From: Bifidobacterium catenulatum PV20-2
GTDB taxonomy: Bacteria > Actinomycetota > Actinomycetes > Actinomycetales > Bifidobacteriaceae
Assembly (NCBI RefSeq): GCF_000800455.1
Contig: NZ_CP007456.1
Coordinates: forward strand, 806,001-870,000
Reading direction: 5' to 3'
DNA: 64,000 nt
This document shows positions 28,590 through 37,000 of this stretch, in pieces. The position numbers and the translations under genes are program-made. The notes beneath the pieces were generated by a model that saw nothing but the letters and a program-made list of their open reading frames with translations, made no database searches and was not told where the DNA came from. Position 1 is the stretch's first letter, and each line of letters opens with the position of its first letter.

Positions 28590-29933
28590 ATGACGTTGCT
28601 GAGCGAATACTACGTGCCCGGATTGCATATTGAGGATCGTTCCATCAAGGTGCCGTTGGATTGGGCGGGTCACGAGCCCGGTCATGGGTTCGATGGCGAA
28701 TCGATCAGCCTGTTCTACCGTGTGGTCACCGCTCCCGAACATGTGCATGACGACCTGCCGTTGCTCGTGTTCCTGCAGGGTGGTCCCGGTGGTTCCGGTC
28801 CGCGTCCGCTCGGCCCAAGTTCCGATGGTTGGATCGAGGAAGCGATCAAGCATTTCCGCGTGGTGTTGCCGGATCAACGTGGTACGGGGCGTTCGTCTCG
28901 TGTCGACACGCATGTGATTGAGGGCATGGACGGCGACGGCAAGGCCGGTGCCGCGTTTTTGAAGCGTTTCCTCGCTGATTCGATCGTTCGTGATTTCGAG
29001 CATCTGCGTCGCACCGAATTCGGGGGCGCACGTTGGGTCACGCTTGGTCAAAGCTATGGCGGATTCCTGACGTTGACGTATCTTTCGCTGTTCCCGCAAG
29101 GAGTTATCGCCAGTTTCACCACGGGCGGCATTCCTCATGTTCCCGCCGATGCGACCGACGTGTACCGTCATACGTTCCCGCGCATGGCGGCAAAGACGAA
29201 GCAGTTCTACGAGCGTTACCCGATCGATATCGAACGTGTCGTGGCCGTCGCCGACATTCTGCAATCGCGCAAGGTCACATTGCCGAACGGCGATCCGCTC
29301 ACGGTGGAACGCTTCCAATGCTTGGGATCCGATTTCGGTATGAAGCCAAGTTTCGAACGCGTGCATTGGATTCTTGACCAGGCATTCCTTGACGGCGACG
29401 GTTCGGCCTCGACCTCGGCGGAACTGTCTGACGAATTCCTATCTTCCGTGATGGAGGCGACCTCGTCTCGCCCACTGTATTGGCCGTTGCAGGAGTTCAT
29501 CTACGCCAACGGCGAGCTGAAAACGCCGATTTGCTGGGCCGCCCAGCGCGTGCGCGGCGAGCATCCGGAATTCGCGGGTGACATTCGTCCGCTTAATTTC
29601 ACCGGCGAGGCCATGTTCCCGTGGATGTTCGAGCAGGAACGTGCGTTGCGTCCGTTCAAACCAGCCATGGACGTGCTTATGGAAGACACGCATTTCGGCA
29701 CGGTCTACGATGCCGACCAGTTGGCGCGTAACGAGGTGCCGTTGCAGGCCGCCGTCTATTTCGACGACATGTACGTCGACTCCGATCTGCAATTTGATAC
29801 GCTGTCCCGTGTGGGACGATCGCACTATTGGACCACCAACGAATTCGAGCACGACGGTGTACATGGTTCCGTGGTGTTCAAGCACCTGTTCGACGAGGCG
29901 TTGAACAGGGGAGACCTGGAAGAACTGTTCTGA
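28590..29933 (+). CDS. pip: Proline iminopeptidase-like alpha/beta hydrolase
   Basis: 447 residues of peptidase family S33. The oxyanion segment FLQGGPGGSGPRP, the DQRGTGRSSR strand and the nucleophile elbow LGQSYGGFLTL are diagnostic; the catalytic Asp is likely in VYFDDMYVD and the His in GRSHYWTTNEFEHDG. It removes N-terminal Pro from peptides in the cytoplasm. Good ribosome site AAAGGTGA. Confidence 0.9.
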   Translation: MTLLSEYYVPGLHIEDRSIKVPLDWAGHEPGHGFDGESISLFYRVVTAPEHVHDDLPLLVFLQGGPGGSGPRPLGPSSDGWIEEAIKHFRVVLPDQRGTGRSSRVDTHVIEGMDGDGKAGAAFLKRFLADSIVRDFEHLRRTEFGGARWVTLGQSYGGFLTLTYLSLFPQGVIASFTTGGIPHVPADATDVYRHTFPRMAAKTKQFYERYPIDIERVVAVADILQSRKVTLPNGDPLTVERFQCLGSDFGMKPSFERVHWILDQAFLDGDGSASTSAELSDEFLSSVMEATSSRPLYWPLQEFIYANGELKTPICWAAQRVRGEHPEFAGDIRPLNFTGEAMFPWMFEQERALRPFKPAMDVLMEDTHFGTVYDADQLARNEVPLQAAVYFDDMYVDSDLQFDTLSRVGRSHYWTTNEFEHDGVHGSVVFKHLFDEALNRGDLEELF

Positions 29934-30007
29934 CATTCCCGAAATTCTCCGAAACCATCGCATCCAAAACAATTACGTCCATTAGAAAAGACGACAAGGA
30001 GGACACC

Positions 30008-30808
30008 ATGTCCAATCCAACCATCGGATTCATCGGATACGGCAACATGGCGCAGGCGATCGCCGAAGGCCTGGTCAATGCCGGCACAATCAGCGGCAAC
30101 GACATTGTGGCTTGTGCGGCACACTATGACAAGCTGGAATGTAACGCCGCCAAACTTGGTGTGAAAGCGGTGCATACCGCTGCACAAGTGGCCGAAGCCG
30201 CCGACGTGGTCGTTATCGCCATCAAACCGTATCAGATTGAAGCGGTGATTTCACCGATTGTTGATAAGCTGGCGCAGCCAAACACCATCGTCGTGTCCAT
30301 TGCGGCAGGCTGGGATCTGAACAAATTCCGCGACCTGTTCGGAACGTCTTTCGAACAGGCACACATCCAATGCACCATTCCGAACACGCCGATGGCTGTC
30401 GGCGAAGGCGTGCTGGTCACGGAAATCGACAACACGCTCACGCAGGAACAGACGGAAACCTTCGAAAGCCTGTTTTCGTCAATCAGCCTGATTGAACGCG
30501 TGGACACCGCACACATGGGCATCGGCATGTGCATCGCCGGCTGCGCGCCGGCCTTCACCGACATGTACATCGAAGCATTGGGCGATGCCGGTGTGAAATA
30601 TGGATTGCAGCGTGCCACCGCGTATCGTCTGGCCGCCAAAATGGTGGAAGGCGTGGGCGCGCTCTATTTGGCCAACGAAACGCATCCGGGTGCCATGAAA
30701 GACGCTGTCTGCTCTCCAGGGGGCACCACCATCAGGGGTGTCGCATCGTTGGAGGAAAGCGCGTTCCGTGGTGCCGTGATCAAAGCGGTCGACGCCATCG
30801 AAGCCTAA
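30008..30808 (+). CDS. proC: Pyrroline-5-carboxylate reductase ProC
   Basis: 266 residues. Rossmann motif GFIGYGNMAQAIAEGL for NADPH, IKPYQIEAVI, and the C-terminal signature PGGTTIRGVASLEESAFRGA. Start ATG behind AAGGAGG; the longer frame from 29828 is only an open extension into the previous gene. Catalyses the last step of proline synthesis. 74 bp after the proline peptidase gene, so both may be co-transcribed in a proline-related unit. Confidence 0.94.
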   Translation: MSNPTIGFIGYGNMAQAIAEGLVNAGTISGNDIVACAAHYDKLECNAAKLGVKAVHTAAQVAEAADVVVIAIKPYQIEAVISPIVDKLAQPNTIVVSIAAGWDLNKFRDLFGTSFEQAHIQCTIPNTPMAVGEGVLVTEIDNTLTQEQTETFESLFSSISLIERVDTAHMGIGMCIAGCAPAFTDMYIEALGDAGVKYGLQRATAYRLAAKMVEGVGALYLANETHPGAMKDAVCSPGGTTIRGVASLEESAFRGAVIKAVDAIEA

Positions 30809-30825
30809 TACTAAGCTAAGGAACC

Positions 30826-31920
30826 ATGTCTCTTACTATCGGAATCGTCGGACTGCCGAACGTCGGCAAGTCCACCATGTTCAACGCATTGACCCGTAAC
30901 AACGTGCTGGCGGAAAACTATCCGTTCGCCACTATCGAGCCGAATACTGGCATTGTGCCGTTGCCGGATGACCGCCTGCCGGTGCTCGCCAAGCTCGTGC
31001 ACACGGAGAAGATCGTGCCGGCCACCGTCACGTTCGTCGACATCGCAGGCATCGTCAAAGGTGCTTCGGAAGGCGAAGGCCTGGGCAACAAGTTCCTCGC
31101 CAACATTCGCGAAGCCGATGCTATCTGCGAGGTCGTGCGTGCCTTCGAAGACGATGATATCGTGCACGTCAACGGCAAGGTCGATCCGTCCGACGACATT
31201 GAAACCATCAACACCGAGCTGATTCTTGCCGATCTGCAGACCATCGAGAACGCGCTGCCGAAGCTGGAGAAGGATCTGCGCGGCAAAAAAATCGAACCGG
31301 CCTACATGGAAGCCGTCAAGCAGGCGAAGACCATTCTCGAAGCCGGCGAAACCATTGATAAGGCGGCTCGCGAAGGCCGTTTCGACAAGGATTCCGTCTA
31401 CGATCTGCACTTGATGAGCGCCAAGCCGTTCATCTACGTGTTCAACGTGGACGATGCCGAACTGCAGAACAAAGATATGCAGGCCAAGCTCGCCGCATCC
31501 GTGGCTCCGGCTCCGGCCATCTTCCTCAACGCGCAGTTCGAAGCCGATCTGACCGAACTCGACGAGGCTGACGCCCGCGAGATGCTTGCGGACGCCGGTC
31601 TTGAGGAGTCCGGATTGGATCAGTTGGCACGAGTCGGATACGATACGCTCGGCCTTTCCACCTTCCTTACCGCAGGTGAAAAGGAAGTGCGCGCATGGCA
31701 GATCCACAAGGGCTATACCGCCCCGCAGGCTGCCGGCGTGATTCATACGGACTTCGAAAAAGGCTTCATCAAGGCCGACATCGTCTCCTACGACGATTTC
31801 GTGGCTGCCGAAGGCTCCATGGTCAAGATCAAGGAGGAGGGCAAGCTACGTCAGGAAGGCCGCGACTACGTGATGCAGGACGGCGACATCGTCGAGTTTA
31901 AATTCAACGTTTCCAAGTAG
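30826..31920 (+). CDS. ychF: YchF/OLA1-family nucleotide-binding protein
   Basis: 364 residues, the standard length. G1 [14 protein letters not shown], switch [11 protein letters not shown]3-like [19 protein letters not shown], helical insertion, and a C-terminal TGS domain ([18 protein letters not shown]). The guanine-specificity position reads NVDDAE rather than NKxD, as in this ATP-preferring subfamily. Ribosome-associated housekeeping protein. Confidence 0.97.
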   Translation: MSLTIGIVGLPNVGKSTMFNALTRNNVLAENYPFATIEPNTGIVPLPDDRLPVLAKLVHTEKIVPATVTFVDIAGIVKGASEGEGLGNKFLANIREADAICEVVRAFEDDDIVHVNGKVDPSDDIETINTELILADLQTIENALPKLEKDLRGKKIEPAYMEAVKQAKTILEAGETIDKAAREGRFDKDSVYDLHLMSAKPFIYVFNVDDAELQNKDMQAKLAASVAPAPAIFLNAQFEADLTELDEADAREMLADAGLEESGLDQLARVGYDTLGLSTFLTAGEKEVRAWQIHKGYTAPQAAGVIHTDFEKGFIKADIVSYDDFVAAEGSMVKIKEEGKLRQEGRDYVMQDGDIVEFKFNVSK

Positions 31921-31939
31921 TGATTGCCGATTAGTGCCG

Positions 31940-31975
31940 AGGGCCTTGGAAGCGTTGCGTTCCAAGGCCCTTGTC
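31940..31975 (+). terminator. Terminator after ychF
   Basis: Perfect 11-bp stem AGGGCCTTGGA (31940-31950) with TCCAAGGCCCT (31961-31971), followed by TGTCT. The next gene's operator overlaps its 3' edge. Confidence 0.8.
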
Positions 31976-31988
31976 TATACTGTAGACA
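31972..31988 (+). promoter_or_regulatory. Palindromic operator-like site before the HipA-like gene
   Basis: TGTCTATACTGTAGACA is a 17-bp near-perfect palindrome with a -10-like TATACT (31976-31981) inside it. It lies 65 nt before the start at 32053. Such placement suggests autorepression, as in toxin-antitoxin promoters. Confidence 0.5.
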
Positions 31989-32052
31989 GTTGTTCTTCAT
32001 ATGTGAATCGCCCGATATGACTTTGGAGCGGGCTTGATTGGAGGGGGCGGAT

Positions 32053-33309
32053 ATGACGAGTTACGTGCTGCGGCTCTATGATGATCCGTTGCTCCGGTTC
32101 GATGCGTCGTATGGCGAGGGCCTGCTGGCGGGCAAGATCGAGGCGCATGTCCGCTGGTTCGATGAGTCGAAGCGCGCGTTGCTGCCGTTTCCGTTGGCTC
32201 CGGAGCCGGATAATGCGAAGCTGACGACGTGGCTGGAGCGGCGCACGATTCCGAAGAATCGTGAGTTCGCCACGCAGGTTCTCGCGCAGGCGGGGTTGAA
32301 CATTGCGGATACGCTGGGCATCATCGACCTGTGCAAGGGGCTGTCGGTCAACGATTCGTTCTGGGCGGAACGCGACGGTGAGAACCTCAAGTTCGCGGAC
32401 ATCAACCTGTATGACAATCCGTTGGACGAGACGCTCGCCATCGTGGCCTACACGGGGTATACGCCGAGCGAGAAGCATGCGATCGGCCTGTCGAGCGAGT
32501 GGACGACGGACGGCCAGTTCCCGAAGGCGTGGCGGCATACGGAACGTGGGCTGGAACTGTGGAAGGCGGGTTCCGAAGGGTATGCGAACGCCGGTTTGGA
32601 ACCGTATTCCGAGTATCTCGCCTCGCAGCTGGCGCGCAGGCTCGGTGTGAACGCGGTCGACTACCGCATCGCCCGTTGGAAGGGCAAGCTCGCGTCGGTG
32701 TGCGGTTCGATGAACTCGAAGGACGTGTCGTTCGTGCCATTCTATGTGGTGACGCAGCTGGCGTCGTTCCCGGAGATCCTCGCCGCCGCACGCGCCGTGT
32801 CCGAGGAATCGTTCGAGGCGATGCGCACGATGCTAGTGTTCGACGCGCTCATCGTCAATCAGGACCGTCACGCCAACAACCACGGGTTCCTGCGCGACAA
32901 CCGTACCGGCCGGATTCTGGGTCCGGCGCCGTTGTTCGACCATAACATGTCGCTGTTCAAGAACGACATGCGCGCCGACTGGGAGGGCGGCGCGTGGATT
33001 CCGCAGGTACTGTCCGAACGTCAGCCGGCAAATTCTCGTATGACGTTCCGCGACCAGTGCGCGGCCATCATGGGCAGCGCGCAGCATGAGATGTTGCGCA
33101 CAACGTTGGACGTCACCTTGGAGAACGACCCGGCTTACCCGCTGGAGCCGGGCCGCATCGAGGCGTTGAACGACTACCTGCACGCGGCCGCACGATCCCT
33201 GCTCGAACTGCCGGTGGTCGACGAGTCGAAGCTGTCCGACCAGCTCGATGCGTTGCAGCCGTCAATCGAACACGCTCCTGTCATCCTCAACGAACGACTG
33301 TTGCGATAG
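32053..33309 (+). CDS. HipA-like Ser/Thr kinase-fold protein
   Basis: 418 residues from ATG behind GGAGGGGG. The C-terminal HipA kinase core is clear: SEGYANAGLEPYSEYLASQLARRL region, the catalytic loop VNQDRHANNHGFL (about residue 270; HipA NxDxHxKN type) and metal-binding APLFDHNMSLF (about 295). The N-terminal part (1-130) does not resemble the short HipA N-subdomain well. No HipB-type HTH antitoxin lies upstream; the only HTH-like trace nearby is a broken HigA-like fragment downstream. HipA toxins phosphorylate tRNA synthetases; whether this one is a toxin is unknown. Confidence 0.8.
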   Translation: MTSYVLRLYDDPLLRFDASYGEGLLAGKIEAHVRWFDESKRALLPFPLAPEPDNAKLTTWLERRTIPKNREFATQVLAQAGLNIADTLGIIDLCKGLSVNDSFWAERDGENLKFADINLYDNPLDETLAIVAYTGYTPSEKHAIGLSSEWTTDGQFPKAWRHTERGLELWKAGSEGYANAGLEPYSEYLASQLARRLGVNAVDYRIARWKGKLASVCGSMNSKDVSFVPFYVVTQLASFPEILAAARAVSEESFEAMRTMLVFDALIVNQDRHANNHGFLRDNRTGRILGPAPLFDHNMSLFKNDMRADWEGGAWIPQVLSERQPANSRMTFRDQCAAIMGSAQHEMLRTTLDVTLENDPAYPLEPGRIEALNDYLHAAARSLLELPVVDESKLSDQLDALQPSIEHAPVILNERLLR

Positions 33310-33478
33310 ACCAAACCGGTCGAGTTCGCCAATAAAAAGGGCCTTCCGGGTTGCGCACTGTGAGGAGGCGTGGAAGGCTGCTACTGACTTGAATCCTATA
33401 CGGCGACATCGACATCTCGCCCACGTACTTGTATGGGCACTCATACGAATACGCCGCCCCCGGCGAACTGGTTTCAGC

Positions 33479-33862
33479 CTGATGTCGTATGCCGACATCG
33501 TCGAGTTCATGTTCCAGTCCGGTTGTGTGATGGACAAGTGCGGTATGAAGGCCGTTTCCGAATCAAAGTCCGATTGCTTCGGACTCATCGGCGCATACCA
33601 TATCTGGGACGTCTGGCAGGTCCACACCCGCCTCGACGGGTACGGCAAAGCACGCCGATGTCGCCGATCGGCGAGATCGTCAACGGCAGGCGGCGCATCA
33701 CCACCCCATGGCATGGCGGCTCGGCATGGCGGCTCGGCATGGCGGCTCGGCAAGGCGCTCGACACCACGCCCGACTTCTGGGCGAACCTTCAGACCGACT
33801 ACGATCTGCTGACCTTCGACCCCAGCACCTTGGACGACATCCGCCCGCTCGTGCAGGCCTGA
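33479..33862 (+). pseudogene. Decayed region ending in a HigA-like antitoxin remnant
   Basis: 33685-33720 encodes IGEIVNGRRRIT, and 33745-33862 in another frame encodes RLGKALDTTPDFWANLQTDYD, both classical HigA/VapI antitoxin segments. The two frames are broken by three copies of a 13-bp unit (33713-33751). With two copies the frame would be restored. Upstream sequence (from 33479, MSYADIVEFMFQ) is open but unrecognised. No HigB toxin is visible. Confidence 0.6.
33713..33751 (+). repeat. Three tandem copies of a 13-bp unit (CATGGCGGCTCGG)
   Basis: Consecutive exact copies of CATGGCGGCTCGG, followed by a degenerate start CAAGGCG. A 13-bp unit shifts the reading frame by one for each copy gained or lost. 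Confidence 0.8.
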
Positions 33863-33880
33863 CGCCGGGGCGCTTGATCC

Positions 33881-33920
33881 AATGACCACCATCGTCGTAT
33901 GTGCGATTACAGTGGTCATT
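33881..33920. terminator. Inverted repeat in the gap before the MFS gene
   Basis: AATGACCAC (33881-33889) pairs with GTGGTCATT (33912-33920), then TTCAT. A weak terminator for either side. The remainder of 33871-34045 holds nothing I can identify. Confidence 0.4.
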
Positions 33921-34045
33921 TTCATATCTACGGTACGGGGATGACGTGAACGGCCAACATCACCATGATTGATGGCGGTCGTTTGCATATCCACACATGG
34001 CTTTGATGTCTCAGCTGTCCAGAGCGAAGGTGATGGAATCCCGTC

Positions 34046-35305
34046 CTAGAACCGCCGCGTTACGTGCGCGACTGGCAGCAGCATCGCGGTGGCTAGGGCG
34101 AACGTCACCGCCAGGACCGCGCCCGCCGGGTAGACGCTGTACGCCCAGCCGTATGCGATCTGTCCGAGGGGCTGGGCGCACATGCTCGCGGAGAGCGCAA
34201 GCGACATCACCTTGCCGGTCATGTTCTCGGGGCAGCTCATCTGGATCGCCGGCACGGCGATGAGGTTCGTGAGGGTGATGGCGATCATGGTTCCGCAGGT
34301 GCTCGCCGTGAGCACCGTGAGTCGCATCACTCCACCTGCGGGAATCGTCATGGCGAGCGCTTGGGGCAGGATGGTGAGCGAGAAGGCGGCGATCGCCATC
34401 GGGAATCGCCGCATGGACAGCGACCTCGCGACCCGCCCACCGGCGAGCGCGCCGAGCAGTCCGGATGCTCCCACAAGACCATATGCAAGGCCGTACGCCG
34501 TGGAGCCGAACCCCAGTACGGTCCGCACCATGTAAGGGAAGCCGACCTCCGCATACCCCGTCACCAGGAAGTTGAGCGCGGCGCAGATCAACACCAGATG
34601 CAGCACATGAGGATGTTCGCGGGTGAGGAAACGTCCGGCCGCGCGCAGGTCGTCGACCGCGGTGACGCGGACGGCGTCGCCGCGGTCGGGAGCGCCGAGC
34701 CGGATGAAACACTCCACGACGGCGGCCGCACCGAACCCCACGATCGTGATTTCCATCATGGGCATCGCACCAACCGCCGCGTACAGCATGCCGCCGAGCA
34801 CGGCGGGAACGAGCGTGCTCGTCTGGTTCACTACGTTCACCACGGCCATCGCGCGACGCATCACATCCTCGCCATGGGAGCGGAACATCTGCGGCAGCGC
34901 CGCCTGCACCGTAGGCGTCTCCATCGCGTCAAGCACGGCGAGCACCACCTGCATCACGGCTATCGCCGCCAGATTGAAACCGACGACCGAAAAGATCGCC
35001 GCGCAGACGAGCACCGTCACGGCGGAAAGCGCGTCAAGCGCCACCATGACGGTCCGACGGTTCGTACGATCCGCCATCACGCCGCCAAGGGGCGAGAGCA
35101 GAATCGTGGGCAGGATGCTTGCAGTAAGAATGGAGGCGAACGCCGCCGCCGAGCCGGTCTCGTCAAGCACCCACATGGACATGGCAAACCGCAGCATAAG
35201 GTTGGCGAAGAGCGATATGCCGAGACCCGCGACGAGCAGGCGGAAGTCGCGTGTGCGAAGAGGATCAGCGGCTTGGCTTCTTTGTGGTTCGTATGCGTTC
35301 GTCAT
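34046..35305 (-). CDS. MFS efflux transporter (12 TM)
   Basis: 419 residues, twelve hydrophobic segments. LLSPLGGVMADRTNRRTVMV is the MFS motif A between TM2 and TM3. Begins at MTNAYEP behind AAAGGAA; the upstream in-frame MYKWP start has no ribosome site. It is divergent from a TetR gene and shares an operator-like sequence with it, suggesting a substrate-inducible drug exporter. Confidence 0.88.
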   Translation of the reverse strand: MTNAYEPQRSQAADPLRTRDFRLLVAGLGISLFANLMLRFAMSMWVLDETGSAAAFASILTASILPTILLSPLGGVMADRTNRRTVMVALDALSAVTVLVCAAIFSVVGFNLAAIAVMQVVLAVLDAMETPTVQAALPQMFRSHGEDVMRRAMAVVNVVNQTSTLVPAVLGGMLYAAVGAMPMMEITIVGFGAAAVVECFIRLGAPDRGDAVRVTAVDDLRAAGRFLTREHPHVLHLVLICAALNFLVTGYAEVGFPYMVRTVLGFGSTAYGLAYGLVGASGLLGALAGGRVARSLSMRRFPMAIAAFSLTILPQALAMTIPAGGVMRLTVLTASTCGTMIAITLTNLIAVPAIQMSCPENMTGKVMSLALSASMCAQPLGQIAYGWAYSVYPAGAVLAVTFALATAMLLPVAHVTRRF

Positions 35306-35345
35306 CGTGGATTCCTTTCTTGTGATTGGCCACGGCCATTTATAC

Positions 35346-35365
35346 AAACCGACCGTCGGTCTGTT
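35346..35365. promoter_or_regulatory. TetR-type operator upstream of MFS gene
   Basis: ACCGACCGTCGGT (35348-35360) is a perfect 13-bp palindrome, extended rightward by CTGTT. It lies about 45 nt upstream of the MFS start. The right side, GTCGGTCTGT, is identical to the site at the TetR gene. Confidence 0.65.
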
Positions 35366-35460
35366 ATTGTGATAACAATACGCCCAAGGAAAAGGTGCGG
35401 AAGTGCTTCGACATCTGTGGCGTCAGGATGTGCAAGATGTGGCGCACCCGGGCGCGTCTC

Positions 35461-36123
35461 CTATGCGGACGCTGTATCCTCTTCCGGCGTCAGGGCCGTG
35501 AGCCCTTCGGTCGTCCGCAGGATGAGCGTCTCGTCGAACACTGGCACGCCGATGGCGTCGAGCATCGTGGCGAGGCAGCGGATGCGGTGTTCCATGCCAG
35601 CATGATCGGCGGGGTAGAAGCAGGGCATGAGCCAGTAGTTGCCGAGGAGCGAGAGCAGTTGCGCCGCCTCCTCGGGGTATGCCGTGGGAATGGAGCCGTC
35701 CTGCACGCCCATATCGATGAGCGAGCGGAAGGACTCCGGCAGTCTCGTCGACCAGAAGCGAATGTTCGCCGTAAAGAACGCAGGATCCTTGAGCAGCGCC
35801 AGCTGGGAACGGACCAGGTCCAGATGATCGGGGGCGTCCACGGCGGAAACGATGAGCGCGCGCAGCTTCTCAAGCGCACTCATGTCCTTGCGCTCGATGA
35901 GTTTGTCGAGAAGACGCGCGGTGACGGCCCACTCGTCGGCGTTCAGCCGGTCGAGAATCGCCTCCTTCGATTTGAAGTGGTGGTAGAGCCCGCCCTTGGA
36001 CAGTCCCAGGTCGTTCAGGATGTCCTGGATGGACGTCTTCTCGTAGCCCTTTTCAGCGAAGAGCCTGCGAGCGGAATCGAGGATTCGTCGTTCGGTGTCT
36101 CCGGAATGTATATCGTGCGCCAT
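35461..36123 (-). CDS. TetR-family regulator
   Basis: 220 residues from MAHDIHSGDTERRILDSA. The HTH is RLFAEKGYEKTSIQDILNDLGLSKGGLYHHFKSKEAIL. The C-terminal ligand domain (SLIDMGVQDGSI, RCLATMLDAIGVP) resembles several drug-responsive TetR proteins. ATG at 36147 (MNERQAIR) is an alternative start. Located on the same strand, upstream of the MFS gene, with its own operator at 36163-36183. Confidence 0.9.
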   Translation of the reverse strand: MAHDIHSGDTERRILDSARRLFAEKGYEKTSIQDILNDLGLSKGGLYHHFKSKEAILDRLNADEWAVTARLLDKLIERKDMSALEKLRALIVSAVDAPDHLDLVRSQLALLKDPAFFTANIRFWSTRLPESFRSLIDMGVQDGSIPTAYPEEAAQLLSLLGNYWLMPCFYPADHAGMEHRIRCLATMLDAIGVPVFDETLILRTTEGLTALTPEEDTASA

Positions 36124-36162
36124 GCGGATGGCCTGCCTTTCGTTCATGTCCCCGTCAAGCAT

Positions 36163-36183
36163 ACAGACCGTCAGTCGGTCTGT
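36163..36183. promoter_or_regulatory. TetR-type operator upstream of the regulator gene
   Basis: ACAGACCG (36163-36170) and CGGTCTGT (36176-36183) flank a 5-nt centre. Aligns with the MFS operator as RACCGWCMGTCGGTCTGT. Indicates autoregulation. Confidence 0.65.
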
Positions 36184-36297
36184 CAAATGATCGAGGAAGT
36201 CACCCCTGCGATGCGATTGAATATCCGCGGCAAGGCGGGGCGAAGAAGACCGGTAAGACGCCGAGTTCAAGGACAACATCTCGAAGTAAGTGTTTCT

Positions 36298-36346
36298 CTG
36301 GCTCCCCTCTTTGAGGGGGGCTGTCGCTACAAGCGACTGAGGAGCG
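36298..36346. repeat. REP-like palindromic element
   Basis: Two adjacent hairpins, CCCCTC-TTT-GAGGGG and GTCGCT-ACA-AGCGAC, followed by TGAGGAG that could pair with the leading CTCCCC. This layout matches a palindromic element I recall as recurring in gut bacterial intergenic DNA. No second copy occurs in the window. Confidence 0.4.
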
Positions 36347-36354
36347 GCGCGGAT

Positions 36355-36388
36355 AAGGCCTGAGAAGTCGTCTTCTCAGGCCTTTGTC
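36355..36388 (+). terminator. Terminator without an evident upstream gene
   Basis: 13-bp stem AAGGCCTGAGAAG (36355-36367) with CTTCTCAGGCCTT (36372-36384), 4-nt loop, then TGTC. The 230 bp to its left hold only short open fragments and the REP-like element, so a gene has probably been lost here. Confidence 0.7.
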
Positions 36389-37000
36389 ATGACATTGTTC
36401 TGCAAGGACTGGCTGCTGCAGCAGCATAATGTGTGTTCTATTATGAGTCTTCGCCAGAAATCATGACGGAAACACGAGACGCAACCCTTAGCTCGCCCCT
36501 GATTCATCTCCGGACCGTTATTCAGGCGTAGCGTATGCGTAAGCCCAATCCTCTTGTGAAGATTTTGTGTATTGTTGAGCATGCGTGGGTTTCACCGTCT
36601 ATTTGAATGATGATAGGCTTCTCGATACCTGCCGTACGAAAACCCATCAAGGAGATGCCATGAACCTGTATCGCTACGCGATGTTCATCGCACGCGCCTG
36701 CCGTGGGTCGTTCATCGGCAATGTTCTGTTTGCCAATCCACAAATGGCCCTATTCTCGATGCTGGTGTAGCGGGGACACGCCTTATGCCGGGATGTACCG
36801 ATGGCCCATCCGCAGTCGACGTCGCATGAATCGCTCACCATAGCCATCAACTTACGCAAAGCCGCGAATCGTTTGCCGTATATGAATGCGGAACGGATGG
36901 CGGCTTTTCCTTTACCCCGGACTCATCGGTGTCCTCGCGTCTTGACACAAGCATGGGGCCGGATCGCCCACACATGCCGTTACCAACAGAAGGAAATGCT
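36389..37000. other. Long non-coding stretch upstream of the MFS-CBS gene
   Basis: About 610 bp with no convincing gene except a 36-residue ORF (36660-36770). TGGGTTT at 36586-36592 and AAACCCA at 36640-36646 are inverted copies flanking a segment of about 50 bp. Nothing else recognisable. Confidence 0.4.
36660..36770 (+). CDS. Possible 36-residue hydrophobic peptide
   Basis: ATG at 36660 has a well-placed AAGGAG (36649-36654). The peptide starts MNLYRYAMFIARACRG and ends in a hydrophobic MALFSMLV. It lies 230 nt before the MFS-CBS gene on the same strand. It could be an upstream leader peptide or a relic; no homologue recognised. Confidence 0.3.
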   Translation: MNLYRYAMFIARACRGSFIGNVLFANPQMALFSMLV

